NCBI GenBank assembly: GCA_963969495.1
Contig: OZ018321.1
Coordinates: forward strand, 125,151,218-125,215,217
Length of the DNA stretch: 64,000 nucleotides
Reading direction: 5' to 3'
DNA from: Ceratothoa steindachneri
Taxonomy: Eukaryota; Arthropoda; Malacostraca; Isopoda; Cymothoidae
In this document: positions 20,179-33,012 of the stretch, piece after piece
Layout of the letters: every line of letters starts with the position of its first letter
How positions within the stretch are numbered: position 1 is the stretch's first letter
Translations under genes and position numbers: made by a program
Notes under the pieces: model-generated
The model's database searches: none
What the model was told of the DNA's origin: nothing
The model's input: the letters and a program-made list of their open reading frames with translations, nothing else

Positions 20179-21838
20179 GCCTTACCTGGGAAGCCAATCT
20201 CATATTCGCAGCCTTATGGACTCCTGTACCTGCGCCATGAACATTTACCGTTCCGTAACGTTACGCGCTTGGGGCGCAAATAGGACTACTGCCCTACTTT
20301 TCCATCGATCCTTTGTTCGCTCGAAGCTCGACTACGGATGCGAGTTTTATGCATCCGCAGCCGAGCGTTTATTGCAAAAGGTGGATTCGATCCACCACAC
20401 CGGTCTTCGCCTTGCGACCGGTGCCTTCTGCACTTTCCCCATTAAGAGCCTGTTGGTCGATGCCGGGGAGATTCCACTCGCTCTGCGTCGCGTGCAGTGC
20501 ATCACCTACCTGTACGCGAGAGCCCGGCGCCTCACTAAGTTACCAACAGCTCTCACTACATCCGCAGCTGATCTCGATGGTGCCGATACCACCGAGAGAC
20601 GCCAGTCATACTCTAAGCCCTTTTGGTTTAGGGCTAGAAAACTCCTTTGAGATGTAGATATAGCTCTCTGGCCGGTGGCGCCCTTGGTTCTGCCCAGGAC
20701 GCCACCCTGGAAGCTACCACATTTGGCTATTTGTCGTCACGCCTCTGCTCCCAAAGCTTGTACTGTGCCGGCAGTATTGCGTTCGACCTTTTTGGAGCAC
20801 ACATCGTGTCACGCTGGAACGGTGCCAGTGTATACGAGTGGCTCCAAGAAGGGGTCGGCTTCCACGCCGTATCCCCTCTGTTTGAAGTCAGCGGGGCTCA
20901 ACCAGGCACTGCGTCTGTCTTCAAGGCCAAGCTGGTGGCAATCCACCACTCGGTACGGGAGATTACGCGACGTGCCCTTTCGGAGACCGGATTGTAATCT
21001 ATTGCGACTCACAAAGTGCCCTGAGTGCTTTTGAGGCATTGGAATCTTTGCATCCCCTGGTTCGCTTTCCGTGATGCAACGGTTTTGGCAAGCCCGGCAG
21101 ATGTCGAGATTATCTTCTGCTTGGTTCCTGGACATATAGGAACTGCGGGGAATGAGCTCGCCGATGAGGGCACCAAAGAGTCCGCGAGGACTCTGCGACC
21201 GGACCAGCGTTTCGCTCTTCCTCACACTGAATACATGGCAGGAATACGGGCAGCTCTTCGGACTGCTTGGAAAGAAGATGGGAGACGTTCGAAGGGAACT
21301 TAAAGTTAGGTGCCATTGCGCTGCGACTGTTTTCATGGACCTATCCCCCAATGCCGCTACGGTTTCAGGTCGCTTTCTGTCGTCTCCAAATCGGACATGC
21401 ATCGTGTGACGCATCGCTTTTTGATTGAGCGCTTGTCAGCGCTCTATTGCAACGACTGTGTCGTCCCCCATACTGTTGGGCACATTCTTATCGAATGTTC
21501 CAGTCTGGGTAATCTTCGCGCACGATTACTGTCCCGGTACCGGGTTGGGCGGGGTTTCTTCCGCCTGTCCCTTGTGCTCGGGACGAGTTCGTGCACATTG
21601 ACTTGTGGACTTGTTGACTTTTGGGGGGAGGCCGGGCTTTTCTCTTTATTTAAGATACTTTTGTTTTTTGTTTGTTATTGTTGTTTTGTAGGTTGTACTC
21701 TCCTGCACTGGGGTGAGGGGGACCTCCCCCCTCATATTTTTTTTTAAAGTAGCCTAATTCTTGGCCATCGTGTTTTTCGGCGACTTATGCCCAAGTGGGC
21801 AGTTGCCAGATGGGCTCTATAAAATTAAAAAAAAAAAG
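20179..21838 (+). mobile_element. Truncated I-group LINE copy with variant 3' UTR
   Basis: Corresponds to copy A from about 18233 to the end. The coding part is broken by frameshifts and stops. The 3' UTR differs from copy A: it contains CTCTCCTGCACTGGGGTGAG and ends in GCCAGATGGGCTCTATAAAA plus tail. The same variant closes the copy at 33013-34883, so at least two 3' subfamilies are present. Confidence 0.88.
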
Positions 21839-22614
21839 ATTTCACGCTCCTCTCACCTTTACCACGTAGAACCTCATGGATCCACTTTGTTCTAGAACTT
21901 GCATAATTGTAAAATCATTACTTATTCAATTATCCCTCCGTTCAAACTTAATTGATAGTGTTAATCATCTTAGCAGTGAATCGTCAATATTTAATTGCAT
22001 TGCTATTTAACTTGCAGTATATGCAAATGTAATCTTTAGTCCTATTAAGATATATTTTTGTAGCCGTGTTTAAATATTCCTTGGCCTAGCAACTGTGTAT
22101 TTAAAGCACTTTTAGACCCGTCTCCAGGTCAAGTTTTAATTTCGGTTGGCTAGTAGGCCAGAGGGAGGAAAATCGCGTACACCTGCTCATACCACGACAA
22201 AAAATTGGTTTTAGGTGTGAGGCTTGTAAAAGCTTCCACCCTACCTGATCTTTGGCTATTTCCTTAAACATCATTATTTCCACTCTATACAGTGGCAAGC
22301 GTCAAGAATATTCAAGCAAAGATAATGGCACAATATTTTTTTTAATAGGCAATTATATATTTTTTTTAGTTGAGCATATTTACGTGAGTCAAGATACCAC
22401 TAATTAAACGATAAGAATAGCTGCCAAATTTGTGTTTTGCTGTGGTAAAATTACCGGAAGACTCAGTCCTGAGTCTTTTTCTGGTGTGCATAATTAATTG
22501 GAACCTTTAGTAAGTTTTTTTTTTGGGGGGGGGGGATAATTGTTAATTACAAGTAGGTTAGTTTTTTGTATGGTAAATTCAACACTTTAGAATGTAGCTT
22601 ATAAGAACCGAATT
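21839..22614. other. No gene recognised
   Basis: AT-rich flank between the LINE cluster and the Gypsy-B remnant. It includes short G- and T-runs near 22520. It is presumably part of the inactive Gypsy-B body but I cannot show that. Confidence 0.35.
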
Positions 22615-22803
22615 CGTAATCGACCATGACCATAAGCCATTGTCGTACCTTCTTAATTTCAAGAGCCAAAATGGACGACTAATGCGTTGGAGTCTGTTGC
22701 TATGGAATATCAATTCCGTATTGTATATATCAAGGGTACTCCAAATTGTTTAGCGAATAGTTTAAGCAGAAATTTGCTACAAGACCCTATTGACAAAAAT
22801 TAA
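22615..22803 (+). pseudogene. Gypsy-B RNase H fragment
   Basis: Reads DHKPLSYLLNF, then NGRLMRWSLLL, a one-base frameshift, then EYQFRIVYIKGTPNCLAN and SLSRN before a stop. It matches the Gypsy-A RNase H tail (DHRPLAYIRN, IIRWSLLLQEYQF, ALSRN) and, as there, no integrase follows. The rest of pol is not visible upstream. Confidence 0.75.
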
Positions 22804-23900
22804 AGGTACCATTAGAGTATCTCTTTGTTAGTATGTTTGCTGATTTGTTTTATATACAAGTTAATTGTTTGAAGTGTTATATAATTACTCTCTGTTTGTA
22901 CTGTGTCTTTAGTAATGGTTCATTTTTTTCTTTGATTTAAATACTCAATGTGTTGTATGGCATAATTTTAATTTTGGTTTGTTTTGTTTATGTACCTGTG
23001 CGTATATTCTGAAGTAATAATTACTAGTTACTAACCCCGTTCATGTCCGAATTTCGTTTGTATCTCGTTGCACTAATTTAATCTTTATAGCATCTCCCCC
23101 ATGAAGAAAAATTAGTTCGAGACATTTTTTCGCACCCGACATGTGGAAAAAATGTCTTCCTGAAAAAGGAGGAGTATGGAAGAATAAGGAGAGAAAGAAG
23201 GAATCCCCCCCTCCCCTCCGACTTGCTCAGTTTGCCGTTGACCGCTCTAAATTCGTCTGGCGTATATACTGCGAAAATTAGAACAATGGAAAGACCATTA
23301 AAGGAGCGTCTGGACTTCTTGCTATAGGCCTTTATCGCGACCCAAGGCAATTAGGGAAGTCTGTTGGCTATGAATCTCTCTCCCCGTCTAGTTAATTTCG
23401 CAGTATATATTCGACACTTTAGAGTACATATGTAGATTGTGTTTGAAGCCTCCATCCAGTATGTTAGCCGTAACGTCTTTGATAGTCGAGAGTAAATCGA
23501 CTTCATTCTCGTCCAGAGAAGAATTGAGTGATTGTCGAAGAGCCAAGGAACAGCTAGTCGTCACTCAGTGTTGTTCGTGGAAATAGTTAGGCTCGTTTCA
23601 ACCCTTCTAACCACGTTTTCGGATTCTAAGAATCAGAAAAGCCATCCTCGAAGTAACCTCCGTTTGCCTCTTAAGGATAGGAAACCCAGTTCCCCACTTC
23701 AGTTTCATGAAGTTGAATTGAGCATCCCGTGAGTCACCCACAAGTTCAAGGTCGAATTTACCTGCCTGGTCCTACTCGACTCACATGAAGATTCACTGCG
23801 GCAAAAAAGGATGGATAGACAGAGTTCTCTATATACAGACACCTTGGTGGTGGTGGTGAGGTCCCTGTTAAGGAAGACTCTGCTGGAAAACATTCCAAAG
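22804..23900 (+). repeat. Gypsy-B 3' region, possible LTR
   Basis: A phrase around 23590-23690 (TTTCAACCCTTCTAACC, GAAAAGCCATCCTCGAAG) resembles 49850-49920 (TCTCAACCGTCTTCAG, GAAAAGCCGTCCTCTGAAG), and a CCCCTCC...CGACTTG phrase is shared with about 49340. These resemblances suggest one LTR family at both sites. The boundaries are undetermined. Confidence 0.35.
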
Positions 23901-23959
23901 GTAGCAAATTCTATCCCAATACGGCGTTGAACCTCAATGGTTAGGATGCAGGAGAGTTA

Positions 23960-24790
23960 AGTACAGAGCCCAGGTAAGTTAACTCTTATGCATTTCTCAG
24001 TAGCTGTTGGTTGATAGCGAACTCAATTGGGTCACGTAGATGTTTACGTGCACTGAGCACTTCACTTTTGTTGATATTCATGGCGAGTCATGAGCGGGTA
24101 TAGGCATCAGAAACAGCGTTTATAGTGCGCTGGACACCATCTTGAGTAGAGCCTATTAGGGCAGTGTCATTGGTTTACTGTAGCTCATGGATTGCCTCTT
24201 CTGTTACTCGTGTTTTTGATTAGAGGCGCCGCAAGTTAAACTGATTGCCATCTAAGCGATGAGATAGCGGGCCACCATCAGCAGAGTCAATTTGCTGATT
24301 AGCAATAGTGGACACAGCTGCAAGGAATAGATTAAAAATGATAAGAGCAATTACACATTCTTGCTTAACATCCGTATCTACTAGGAAATGCTCTGATTTT
24401 ATCCATGCACTAGAAACGCGTGCTATTAAGCCATCATGCAGGGCTCTGAGAACAGCGAACAGTGTTGGTGGGCACCATAATTTCCCCAGTGCTTACCAGA
24501 GCAGGGGTCTCTTAACCGAATCAAAAGCTTTAGCAAGATCCACAAAAAACATATTAAGGTATTGATGCTACTCTATGATTTTTTCTTGGAGTTACCTTTG
24601 CCACAAACACCATTTCGGTGGTGCTGCGTGCTTTCCTGAATCCGCATTGGGATTCAGGAAAAGCCTGTTCATCAATGTTATTGACAATTCCGGAGAGAAA
24701 GATTTTAGTGAGGGCTTTTCCCGAGGTATAGAGAAGGGAAATGCCCCGGCTGTTGACATATATGGCCCTGTCACCTTTTTTTCCAGATGC
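23960..24790 (-). pseudogene. Non-LTR (RTE-like) reverse transcriptase fragment
   Basis: Minus strand from about 24785: KKGDRAIYVNSRGISLLYTS, then FPESQCGFRKARSTTEMVFV (24660-24620). These are RT fingers motifs of a LINE type common in animals. Further on, in shifted frames, are relics of the palm and thumb, including TALIGSTQDGVQRTINAVSD (about 24170-24110). Many stops and frameshifts. Its clade (RTE or other) is not certain. Short open frames on both strands here are parts or shadows of it. Confidence 0.75.
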
Positions 24791-24799
24791 TAACGCAGG

Positions 24800-27700
24800 T
24801 ACTATAAAATAAACCAGGTACTATAACCTACATAAAGTAGGTGGTAGAAATAAATATTATGTAAACTTAATAGGCATCTGAGGCAATATCTTATTCCTAA
24901 TTTTGTTTAAAACACTACTATTTTGTCCTAAAATATTAATTTATGTTCGTCTCAAAACCCATGGTAATTGCTACAAATTCAAGTTTGAACAAAGACCAAA
25001 TACTTATTATGTCAATCTATTAGAAAATCTGAATGAAACGTTTTACGATACAAAGCCAAAGCTTTAGAATCATTCGCATTTTCAATACAATTCGGTTCTT
25101 TTTTCCGGCAAATCCTATCCTTCCATGAAAAGTAAAAACTAATTGTAAACGTGGAAGTGTAGATGTTTAGACCCGCCTTATATACTGGAATAATGGGAGC
25201 GGCGAATAAATGACCTAGTTTTGGAATATGGACTGTACAATAATACAAGAAAAACTGAGTCTCTGAAATCATCTGGTACCACTGGTGGATCTAATTGGGA
25301 ATAGGGTACAGATTGATGGATGTAGTGTTTTATTTTAGAGCATTGACTGCCTTCTTTCACCCTTTTTTATCTTGAAAAAGTTTGGAACAGATAGGTATAG
25401 ATTAAAAAAGAGTGGGCAAAATATGATCCAAAGTAAAGCATCCATTTTTCTTGGAGCACTGGGGTCAAAATTGTGTGCCACTCCTTCAGGTTTCAGGTGT
25501 AGGAGGGTTATTACCCCTTTTAAACCAACCTCTGCCATGCAAAACTGGATTACCTTAGGTAATATGAAGGAAAAAATAACTAACAAGATGAAAATAGAAT
25601 AAATTAATTAGATAATTTCTAACAACACATGGATGGAAATGGTATTTGTACAGATACATAAACTGGTTCTTTTGGGTAAAAATCTCTGAAAAGTTTACTT
25701 AAAAAAAAGAGCGAACTGCATCGTTTATAAGATCAAGAATCAGAGTTCTATGATCCTTCGGTCCTTGTACTCTGTTAAGTATGCTAAGGTGTGTGTTCTG
25801 GTATCAACACATCTCAATTCCATCGTTATATAATGTCAAATGCAGTAGGACTATTTCTCTAAGGACCACAAAGCCAAGGTTTTAATCCTTACAACCTGAG
25901 CTAAACTAACAAGACTCCCCAGAGGATAGATCTCTTCCAAAACGACTATTCCATAAACCATGCAACAAAAACCGATTAGGTATACCATAATTATACCAAA
26001 CAGCATGTACCATACCATATTTATGTTGACTATTAAGTTTGAGTTGTCAATGAACGCGACATAAGCGTAACGTTTATTAACATCTGGAAGTACGCCTGAA
26101 CCGTATTTAGGGTAATACATATGTCTGATTCAAACGAAATTGATTTTTCCATTAGGATTGATCCTTTCCATTAACAGTAAACTTTCTCATGTGTTGAGGG
26201 AGTAAAAGAACTCTCAATATGATTTCAGACTCACTTCTTTTGTGGTCACTTTATTTAGTCACACCCTAGAGGTAAAGGGGGGCAAGAAAATGGTGCCGAC
26301 GACCTGCTTTCGAGCCTCATGTAATCGAACCTCTGTCTAGCTTTACGTCCAATTAATTTCTGCAGACACTCTTTCATCTTACTCGTTTTCCAATACTATG
26401 AACTTACATAAATGACCATATTTTCAGCGCGAGGTTTGTGACAATAAAATATGTAAATTCTGTTGTAAAATGATGTAATTTCTTTCGTTTCATAACAATC
26501 AGAATTTTTAGTTTAAGCAGCTGTAAAGAGTTCTATTTCATACGAGATGTGATATTTACATTAACATCGTAAGATTTAGGTAATGGTGGAATTATATTTA
26601 TTAATTTGATCTATATCTAGTAAGGATGTAAGCTACATATTATAACGAAAATATATAAGTGTGAGTGCTTGGCATAATATATAGCGATTATCTCTTGAGT
26701 CTTATGTAACTGTGTCAATTCCATTATTATCCCAACACAGCCCTCAATCACTCTCTTTTGGCTTAATATATCGCCCTCATGCGAGGAGTATTATAAACGA
26801 TGAACCAAGTTTAATACATTACAGCCAACGAGTAAATTATTAATGGGCAGAAAAATACATCCAATTTTCCGGCAAAATAAAAGACCTTTATATAAATATT
26901 TAGGAGATATACTTCACCATTAATGTGCAATTAATGTCTCTCAGGATCTTTATGATCCCCTCTTGGCCGCGTGTCGAAGGATCGACGAAGGCTCATAAAC
27001 TATATCAAATACATCATTTAGGTATAAAAAAACTTTGCCATTAACCTTGCCAAAAGTATGCATCTGACCTTTATGAAACGATGTATTGACCCGAGAGGAA
27101 AGAAGAAATATCAGCCACTGGTCTCTGATTTCATTTATGCTCTTATCATAATTCCCAATTCCACCTACAACACCACGCAAAACACTCCCTCCATTCCTCC
27201 ATATCATGTTGTTGCTTTACAACTAAAAAGCAGTGAATAATGAAAGGTCGACTTAACATGCGGTTTGCAATGTATCATTAGCAAATATAGAGCACATATG
27301 AATTGACCATAGAAAATGAATCTTCCTCAGATAAAAACTATATATACGAATGATTATTCGAAGAAAGCTTATAAAATGCTTCCAAATTTCTAGGAACTAA
27401 TGAGTTTCATTTGGAAGCGTTCTGAGAGGTATCTTGGATTAAAATACTAATCTTAGATGATTAACTCTTAATTTTTTTAAAGCAACTATACTCTATAAAT
27501 TTAAAAGGCTTTGGTTTCCATTACATTTATATAAATATGAAATTTATTTTTCTCTTTCCTTATTGATTTAGTGAAATATAAATGATAATATTGAGTAACT
27601 AAACATGTTCCAGATGATTTCAATATAAATTTGCGGGCCTATTGTTTAATAGGGCTCAAATAATTATTATTAAATGAACCATAGGATTACTCATAGATAC

Positions 27701-28229
27701 CAAACAACAACATATAGATGAATTATCTAAACTTTGCGGATCATATGTAGATTGCGGACCCCAAGTAACCCAACTTTAGTCTTATGTAGATAACGGAACC
27801 CCAACTTTGGCCTTAAAAAGATTATGGACCCCATTCTTGCCCAAATAAAGAATAAAAAGCTCAACTAAAATTAAAAAAACAAGTTTTAATATATTTTTTT
27901 TAATTTCACTGAATAGTTACGTTAGTTTTCTTGTTTTTATTACACTAATATAAAAAAGGTTGTCTTTGATTAATTAAAAGGTCATATTTATTATAAGTTT
28001 AATTAAAAGAATATTGTGAAATAATGGTATTACAAAAATTTAAAAAATGTATTGTTTATCTGCCTTTCACGCCACATAAATTGGTCTACGGAGGGAATTT
28101 ATATGTAATCTCCTCCATCCATGCATTGATTTTATCCAACTTTTTTGCCTATTCCAATAGCTTTCGATAGTTTATGTGTGTATTTGAGTAATTTAGGCAA
28201 TAAAATAAAGTGAATGATTCACTTTCCTG
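24800..28229. other. Gene-poor AT-rich stretch
   Basis: No frame over 90 codons and no recognised domain. The longest (25851-26120, minus, 89 codons) has one hydrophobic stretch that could span a membrane but has no other support. A short repeat is noted separately at 27710. Confidence 0.4.
27710..27845 (+). repeat. Three irregular copies of a GGACCCCAA-type motif
   Basis: TATGTAGATTGCGGACCCCA, ATGTAGATAACGGAACCCCA and AAAGATTATGGACCCCATT follow each other at roughly 40-50 bp spacing. The phrase resembles the ends of hAT-like elements, but no paired inverted repeat was found. Confidence 0.45.
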
Positions 28230-28995
28230 CCCCGTAAGGTGTGCGGCGATTTACGATCCTGGCCGCCGTGCTGACGGGATCCAGCGCTCCGTCCGGCCCC
28301 AGCTTAGCCTCTCTTCCTTCCTTCAGATAGCCCGAATTCTCCCTAACCTCGTCGCTTTTCATACAACCTCTCCTACAACTTTCTCTGGTCAGCCTCTAAT
28401 TTCACAGGGTAGATGCTGACCTTCTTCTCAAGCCAACCACCCCGGATCGGGGCTGAGGGGGGAGAAGACATTGTTCCCTAACCCCTCAGCTCCGGTGTGG
28501 GATGTTTTTTTTTTTAACAACCTGCTTCATCCCCACCCATACCTTCCTCACATCCCTTTTCCTCTCGTCTTCAAAATCTATCATTTTAAGCCGTGTTCAA
28601 GGTGGCGAACCCGTAAGGGGCGCGGTGATTTGCCATCCTGGCCGCCGTGCTAATGGGATCCAGCGCCCCGTCCGGCCCCAGCTTAGCCTCTCTTCCTTTC
28701 TTCAGATAGCCTGTATTCCTATCCTACCTCGTCGCTTTTCATACAACCTCTCCCACAACTTTCTCTGGTCAGCCTCTAATTTCACAGGGTAGAAGCTGAC
28801 CTTCTTCTCATCCAATCGTCCCAGGTCGGGGCTGAGGGGGTAGCGGACAATGTCCCCTAACCCCTGAGCTCCAGTCTGGGGTGGTTGGCTTTTAACAACC
28901 TGCTTCATCCCCACCCATACCTTCCTCACATCCCTTTTCCTCTCGTCTTCAAAATCTATCTTTTTTACGCCGTGTTTAAGGTGGAGCAGCCATGC
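28230..28995 (+). repeat. Tandem 5' UTR monomers of LINE copy B
   Basis: Monomer 1 is 28230-28609 and monomer 2 starts at 28610. Both contain the GGCCGCCGTGCT...CCAGCGC block, the CTAATTTCACAGGGTAGA block and the AACAACCTGCTTCATCCCCA block in order. Only the second continues into the ORF1 leader. Repeated 5' monomers that carry a promoter are known from other LINEs (for example mouse L1). Confidence 0.85.
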
Positions 28996-29138
28996 CGAAG
29001 GACTGCCAGGCCACCAGGCGGGAGGGGTGGTCCCAAATGGCGGCGCCTGGCTCTGCCGGGCCTGTAAGCACCTCTTGCAGTGCGGGCTACTGCAAGAGGT
29101 GGTTAGCGATTGCGTCCCGTAAAACAAAGAGGGTCACC

Positions 29139-29455
29139 ATGCCCAATGATAAAAAAAAACACATCTCCCTTTAATTCCCCCTAAAACAACGGAGCCGCCC
29201 TCGTGCAGCTCCATAGAAAAGATGGAGGTCCCCCCCCCCCCCCCCTGTGCTTGCGCAGGGGATCCTCCATACCTCTTTAACCGGAGAGGAGGCTTACTCC
29301 TCTCCTACGGGTGTAGGAGACTCCCCTTCACGCCCTTCTCTGGATGTGCTTTCGGGCACCTCCCTATCTCCAGCGGTAGTCCCTCCTTTGCTTTCTAAGG
29401 GGACTGCTAAGAAAGCCAGCAGGCAGCCCATTGCCGACCGCCCCTCATGCAAGCG
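29139..29455 (+). pseudogene. LINE copy B ORF1 N-terminal remnant
   Basis: ATG at 29139 in the conserved context. The initial frame (MPND...) stops within about a dozen codons, then the copy A-like text HTSLTGEEAYSSPT and QPIADRPSCKRS continues in another frame. It fuses directly to ORF2 sequence (AKCETALNQKRYAYM) at about 29455. Confidence 0.75.
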
Positions 29456-32190
29456 GTCGGCCAAGTGTGAGACGGCCCTTAATCAGAAGCGTTATGCCTA
29501 CATGCGCTATAAGCGCCGCCCGAACGATTTCAATGTCGCTGAATATCGTCGGGCTAGGGCTAGGTTCCGGTATATTTGGAAGCACGCCCGCTGCTTTTCT
29601 TGGCGGGCATACGCGTCTTCACTTAACGGGAAGACCCCTTTAGCTAAGGTGTGGAAGCGAGTCAAAAGGATTCGGGGCAAGTTTTCGAAGGACCCCCCCT
29701 CTCGTTCTCCAGAAGAATGGGACCGCAATCTCGGACCCCGCGTCCGTGGCGGAATCCTTCGCGACCGCTTTTTCTGCATTCTCTAGCCGTGATGCTGCTC
29801 CGCCAGCATTCAATGCACGTCGTGATATCGCGGAAGGCCGCAGGCTGGACTTTACCTCCAGAGGCGGAGAACTATTTAACGACAAGTTTACTGTAAGTGA
29901 ATTGCGTTCCGCTCTCGCTTCGTGCGTGGACACCGCTTATGGTCCGGACGATGTCCCGTACGCCATGCTTCGACACCTGTGTGAGCGAGGCATGGCCTTT
30001 CTGTTAGATTTGTTCAAAAGGATCTGGGTAAAAGGCCTCCTCCCAGACTCCTGGCGAACCGCTACTGTGCTCGCCTTTCGCAAGCCGGGGAGAGATCACT
30101 CTACTCCGACCGGTTTCCGCCCAATCTCTCTAACCTCTTGCGTGTGCAAGTTGATGGAGAAATTACAAAATGTTAGTTTAGTCTATTTCCTGGACAGCAA
30201 AATCCATCTGTCTTCTGCTCAGTGCGGCTTCCGTAAGTTCCACTCCACGTCGAATGCTCTAATCCGACTGGAAAATGCCGTCTGCGAGGCTTTCCTTCGT
30301 AGGCAGCACAACGTCACGGTATTTTTTGATCTGGAGAAGGCCTATGATACCGCATGGCGATACGGTATCATGGAGACTCTCCACACACTGGGGGCAAGGG
30401 GACGCCTCCCAATGTTTATATCTAAATTTTTGCGACATCGTCGATTCCGCGTACGGGTTGGGGGAGCCCTCCCTGGCCCAAAAGAGCAGGAAGAGGATGT
30501 CCCGCAGGGAAGTGTCCTCAGTGTCACACTCTTTGCCCTGAGCATCAACGGCATCACCTCGGTGCTGCCAGAAGATGTTCTCGCAACGCTCTACGTGGGC
30601 GACCTTTCGATCTCTTTTGGCGCGGCCCAGATGCCAACTCTGGAGCGTCGACTCCAACAGGCATTGAACCGCGTCTATCACTATGCCGAAGCGCACAGGT
30701 TTCGGTGTTCTTTGGCCAAGACTAAGGTGGTGCACTTCTGCCGCCATCCACGGCTTCACCCCAAACGAGATTTATTTCTTAAAGGGGTGCGCCTGGATGT
30801 GGTTGAGGCACACTGTTTCCTTAGTCTTGTATTCGACCCACGCCTCACCTGAGAGGCTCATATTCGCAGCCTGAGGGTCTCTTGTACCCGCGCTATGGAC
30901 ATTCTTCGTTCCATGACGTTCAGCGCTTGGGGCGCTGATAGGGCTACTGCCTTACTTTTTAATCGATCCTTTGTTCGTTCGAAGCTCGACTACGGATGCC
31001 AGTTTTATGCATCCGCAGCCGAGCGTTTATTGCGGAAGGTGGATTCGATCCACCACACCGGCCTTCGCCTTGCGACCGGTGCCTTCCTCACTTCCCCCAT
31101 TGAGAGCCTGTTGGTCGATGCTGGGGAGATGCCACTTGCTCTGCGCCGCGTGCAGTGTATCACTCGACTGTATGCGCGAGCCCGGCGCCTCCCTCAGTCG
31201 CCAACAGCTCTCACTGCATCCGCAGCTGATCTCGATGGTGCCTATGCCGTCGAGAGACGCCAGTAATACCCTAAGGCTTTTGGGTTTAGGGCCAGGAAAC
31301 TCCTTTTAGAAAGAGATATCACTTTGGGGCCGGTGGCGCCCCTGGTTTTGCCTAGGACGCCACCCTGGAGGGTACCACATTTGGCTATTTGTCGCCACGC
31401 CTCTGCTCCCAAAACTTGTACTGCGCCGGGAGTATTGCGTTCGACCTTTTTGGACCACACATCGTGTCACACTGGAACCGTGCTAGTGTATACGGATGGC
31501 TCCAAGTCCCAAGAGGGGGTCGGCTTCCACGCCGTATCCTCTCTGTTTGAAGTCAGCCGGGCTCTACCAGGCGCTGCGTCTGTCTTCACGGCCGAGCTGG
31601 TGGCAATACACCACTCGGTACGGGAGATTACGCGACGTGCCCGGTTCGGAGACCGGATTGTGATCTATAGCGACTCACAAAGCCCCCTGAGTGCTCTCGG
31701 GGCATTGGAATCTCCGCATCCCCTGGTTCGCGATCTCCGTGACGCCACGGTTTTGGCGAGCCGGGCAGATGTCGAAATTATCTTCTGCTGGGTTTCTGGA
31801 CATGTAGGAATTGCGGGGAATGAGCGCGCCGATGAGGGCGCCAAAGAGTCCGCGAGGACTCTGCGACTGGACCAGCGTTTCGCTCTTCCTCACACCGACT
31901 ACATGGCAGGAATACGGGCAGCTCTTCGAACTGCTTGGCAAAGAAGATGGGAAACGGTCGAAGGGAACTTAAAGTTGCGTGCCATTGCGCCACGACTGTT
32001 CCCATGGATCTATCCTTCAATGCCGCGGCGGCTTCAGGTTGCTTTCTGTCGTCTTCGAATCGGACACACTCGTGTGACGCATCGCTACTTGATGGATCGC
32101 TCGCATGCGCCCTATTGCAACGACTGCGTCAACCTATAGACTGTTCGGCATATTCTTGTCGAATGTCCCAGTCTCGGTGATCTTCGCGCA
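29456..32190 (+). pseudogene. LINE copy B ORF2: RT and RNase H, endonuclease deleted
   Basis: An extra C in a C-run near 29695 shifts the frame (29247-29786 into 29746-30852). RT motifs are well kept: RPISLTSCVCKLMEK, SSAQCGFRKFHS, VTVFFDLEKAYDTAW, QGSVLSVTLFALSING. The catalytic box is TLYVGDLS, so the second Asp-pair residue is lost. A TGG-to-TGA change stops the frame at 30850. RNase H (31324-32139) is open and keeps VYTDGSK, FTAELVAIHHS, YSDSQSPLSAL and NERADEGAK. The frame ends inside the C-terminal zinc motif (CNDCVNL). Confidence 0.87.
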
Positions 32191-32509
32191 CGATACCTGT
32201 CTCGGTACCGGGATGGGCGGGGTCGCTACCGCCTGTCCCTTGTACTCGGGACGAGTGCGTGCACCATGACTGGTGGACTTATTGACTTTTGGGGGGAGGC
32301 CGGCCTTCTCCCTTTCATTTAACCCGGTTTTATTGTTGTTGTTGTTTTTGTTATCGTTTTTGTTATTGCTTTGTTATTGTTATTTCTTTTTATTTTTGTT
32401 TCCTGTTGAATTATTTTGAAGTAGCCAGAACTAGGCTGTTTGTTTACGGCAACTTATGCCTAAGTCGGCAGTCGCCAGATAGCCCCTTAATAAAAAAAAA
32501 TAAAAAAAA

Positions 32510-33012
32510 TGGACCTATCCCCCAATGCCGCGGTGGCTTCAAGTTACTTTCTGTTGTCTCCGAATCGGGCACACTCGTGTGACGCATCGCTATTTGATGG
32601 AGCGCTGGCCTGCGCCCTATTATAATGACTGCGTCGTCCCCCAGACTGTTCAGAACATTCTTGTCCAATGTCCCAGTCTGGGTGATCTTTGCGCACGACC
32701 CCTGTCCCGGTCCCGGGATGGGCGGGGTCGCTACCACCTGTCCCTTGTACTTGGGACGAGTGCGTGCACTTTGACTGGTGGACTTATTGACTTTTAGGGG
32801 GAGGCCAGCCTCCTCCCTTTCATTTAACCCGGTTCAATTGATGTTGTTGTTTTTGTTATCGTTTTTGTTATTCCTTATTCATTGTTATTGTTATTTCTTT
32901 TTATTGTTGTTTCCTGTTCAATTTTTTAAAGTAGCGTAGAACTAGGCTGTTTGTTTACGGCAACTTATGCCTAAGGCGGCAGTCAGCAGATAGCCCCTTA
33001 AAGAAAAAAAAA
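32510..33012 (+). mobile_element. 5'-truncated I-group LINE copy (C-terminus and 3' UTR)
   Basis: Begins immediately after the tail of copy B, at the equivalent of copy A 19388, and carries the zinc-motif region (YNDCVV...TVQNILVQC) and a 3' UTR with both stem-loops and an A-tail. The position suggests insertion into the A-rich tail of copy B. Confidence 0.88.

Larger units (their letters stand above)
28230..32509 (+). mobile_element. I-group LINE copy B: duplicated 5' UTR, large internal deletion
   Basis: It starts at CCCCGTAAGG (28230), repeats the first roughly 380 bp of the 5' UTR from 28610, reaches the ORF1 start at 29139, and loses about 2.9 kb so that early ORF1 (about 29455) joins mid ORF2. 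The downstream RT, RNase H and 3' UTR with tail (to 32509) are present. The deletion is inferred by lining it up with copy A (13930 joined to 16868). Confidence 0.9.

Noticed and set aside
24620..24670. 12-bp palindrome TTTCCTGAATCC/GGATTCAGGAAA
   Set aside because: It lies in the conserved ESQCGFRK coding motif of the LINE RT; codon content explains it.
25851..26120. 89-codon minus-strand frame with a hydrophobic segment
   Set aside because: No homology recognised, AT-rich chance frames of this size are expected, and no supporting signals.
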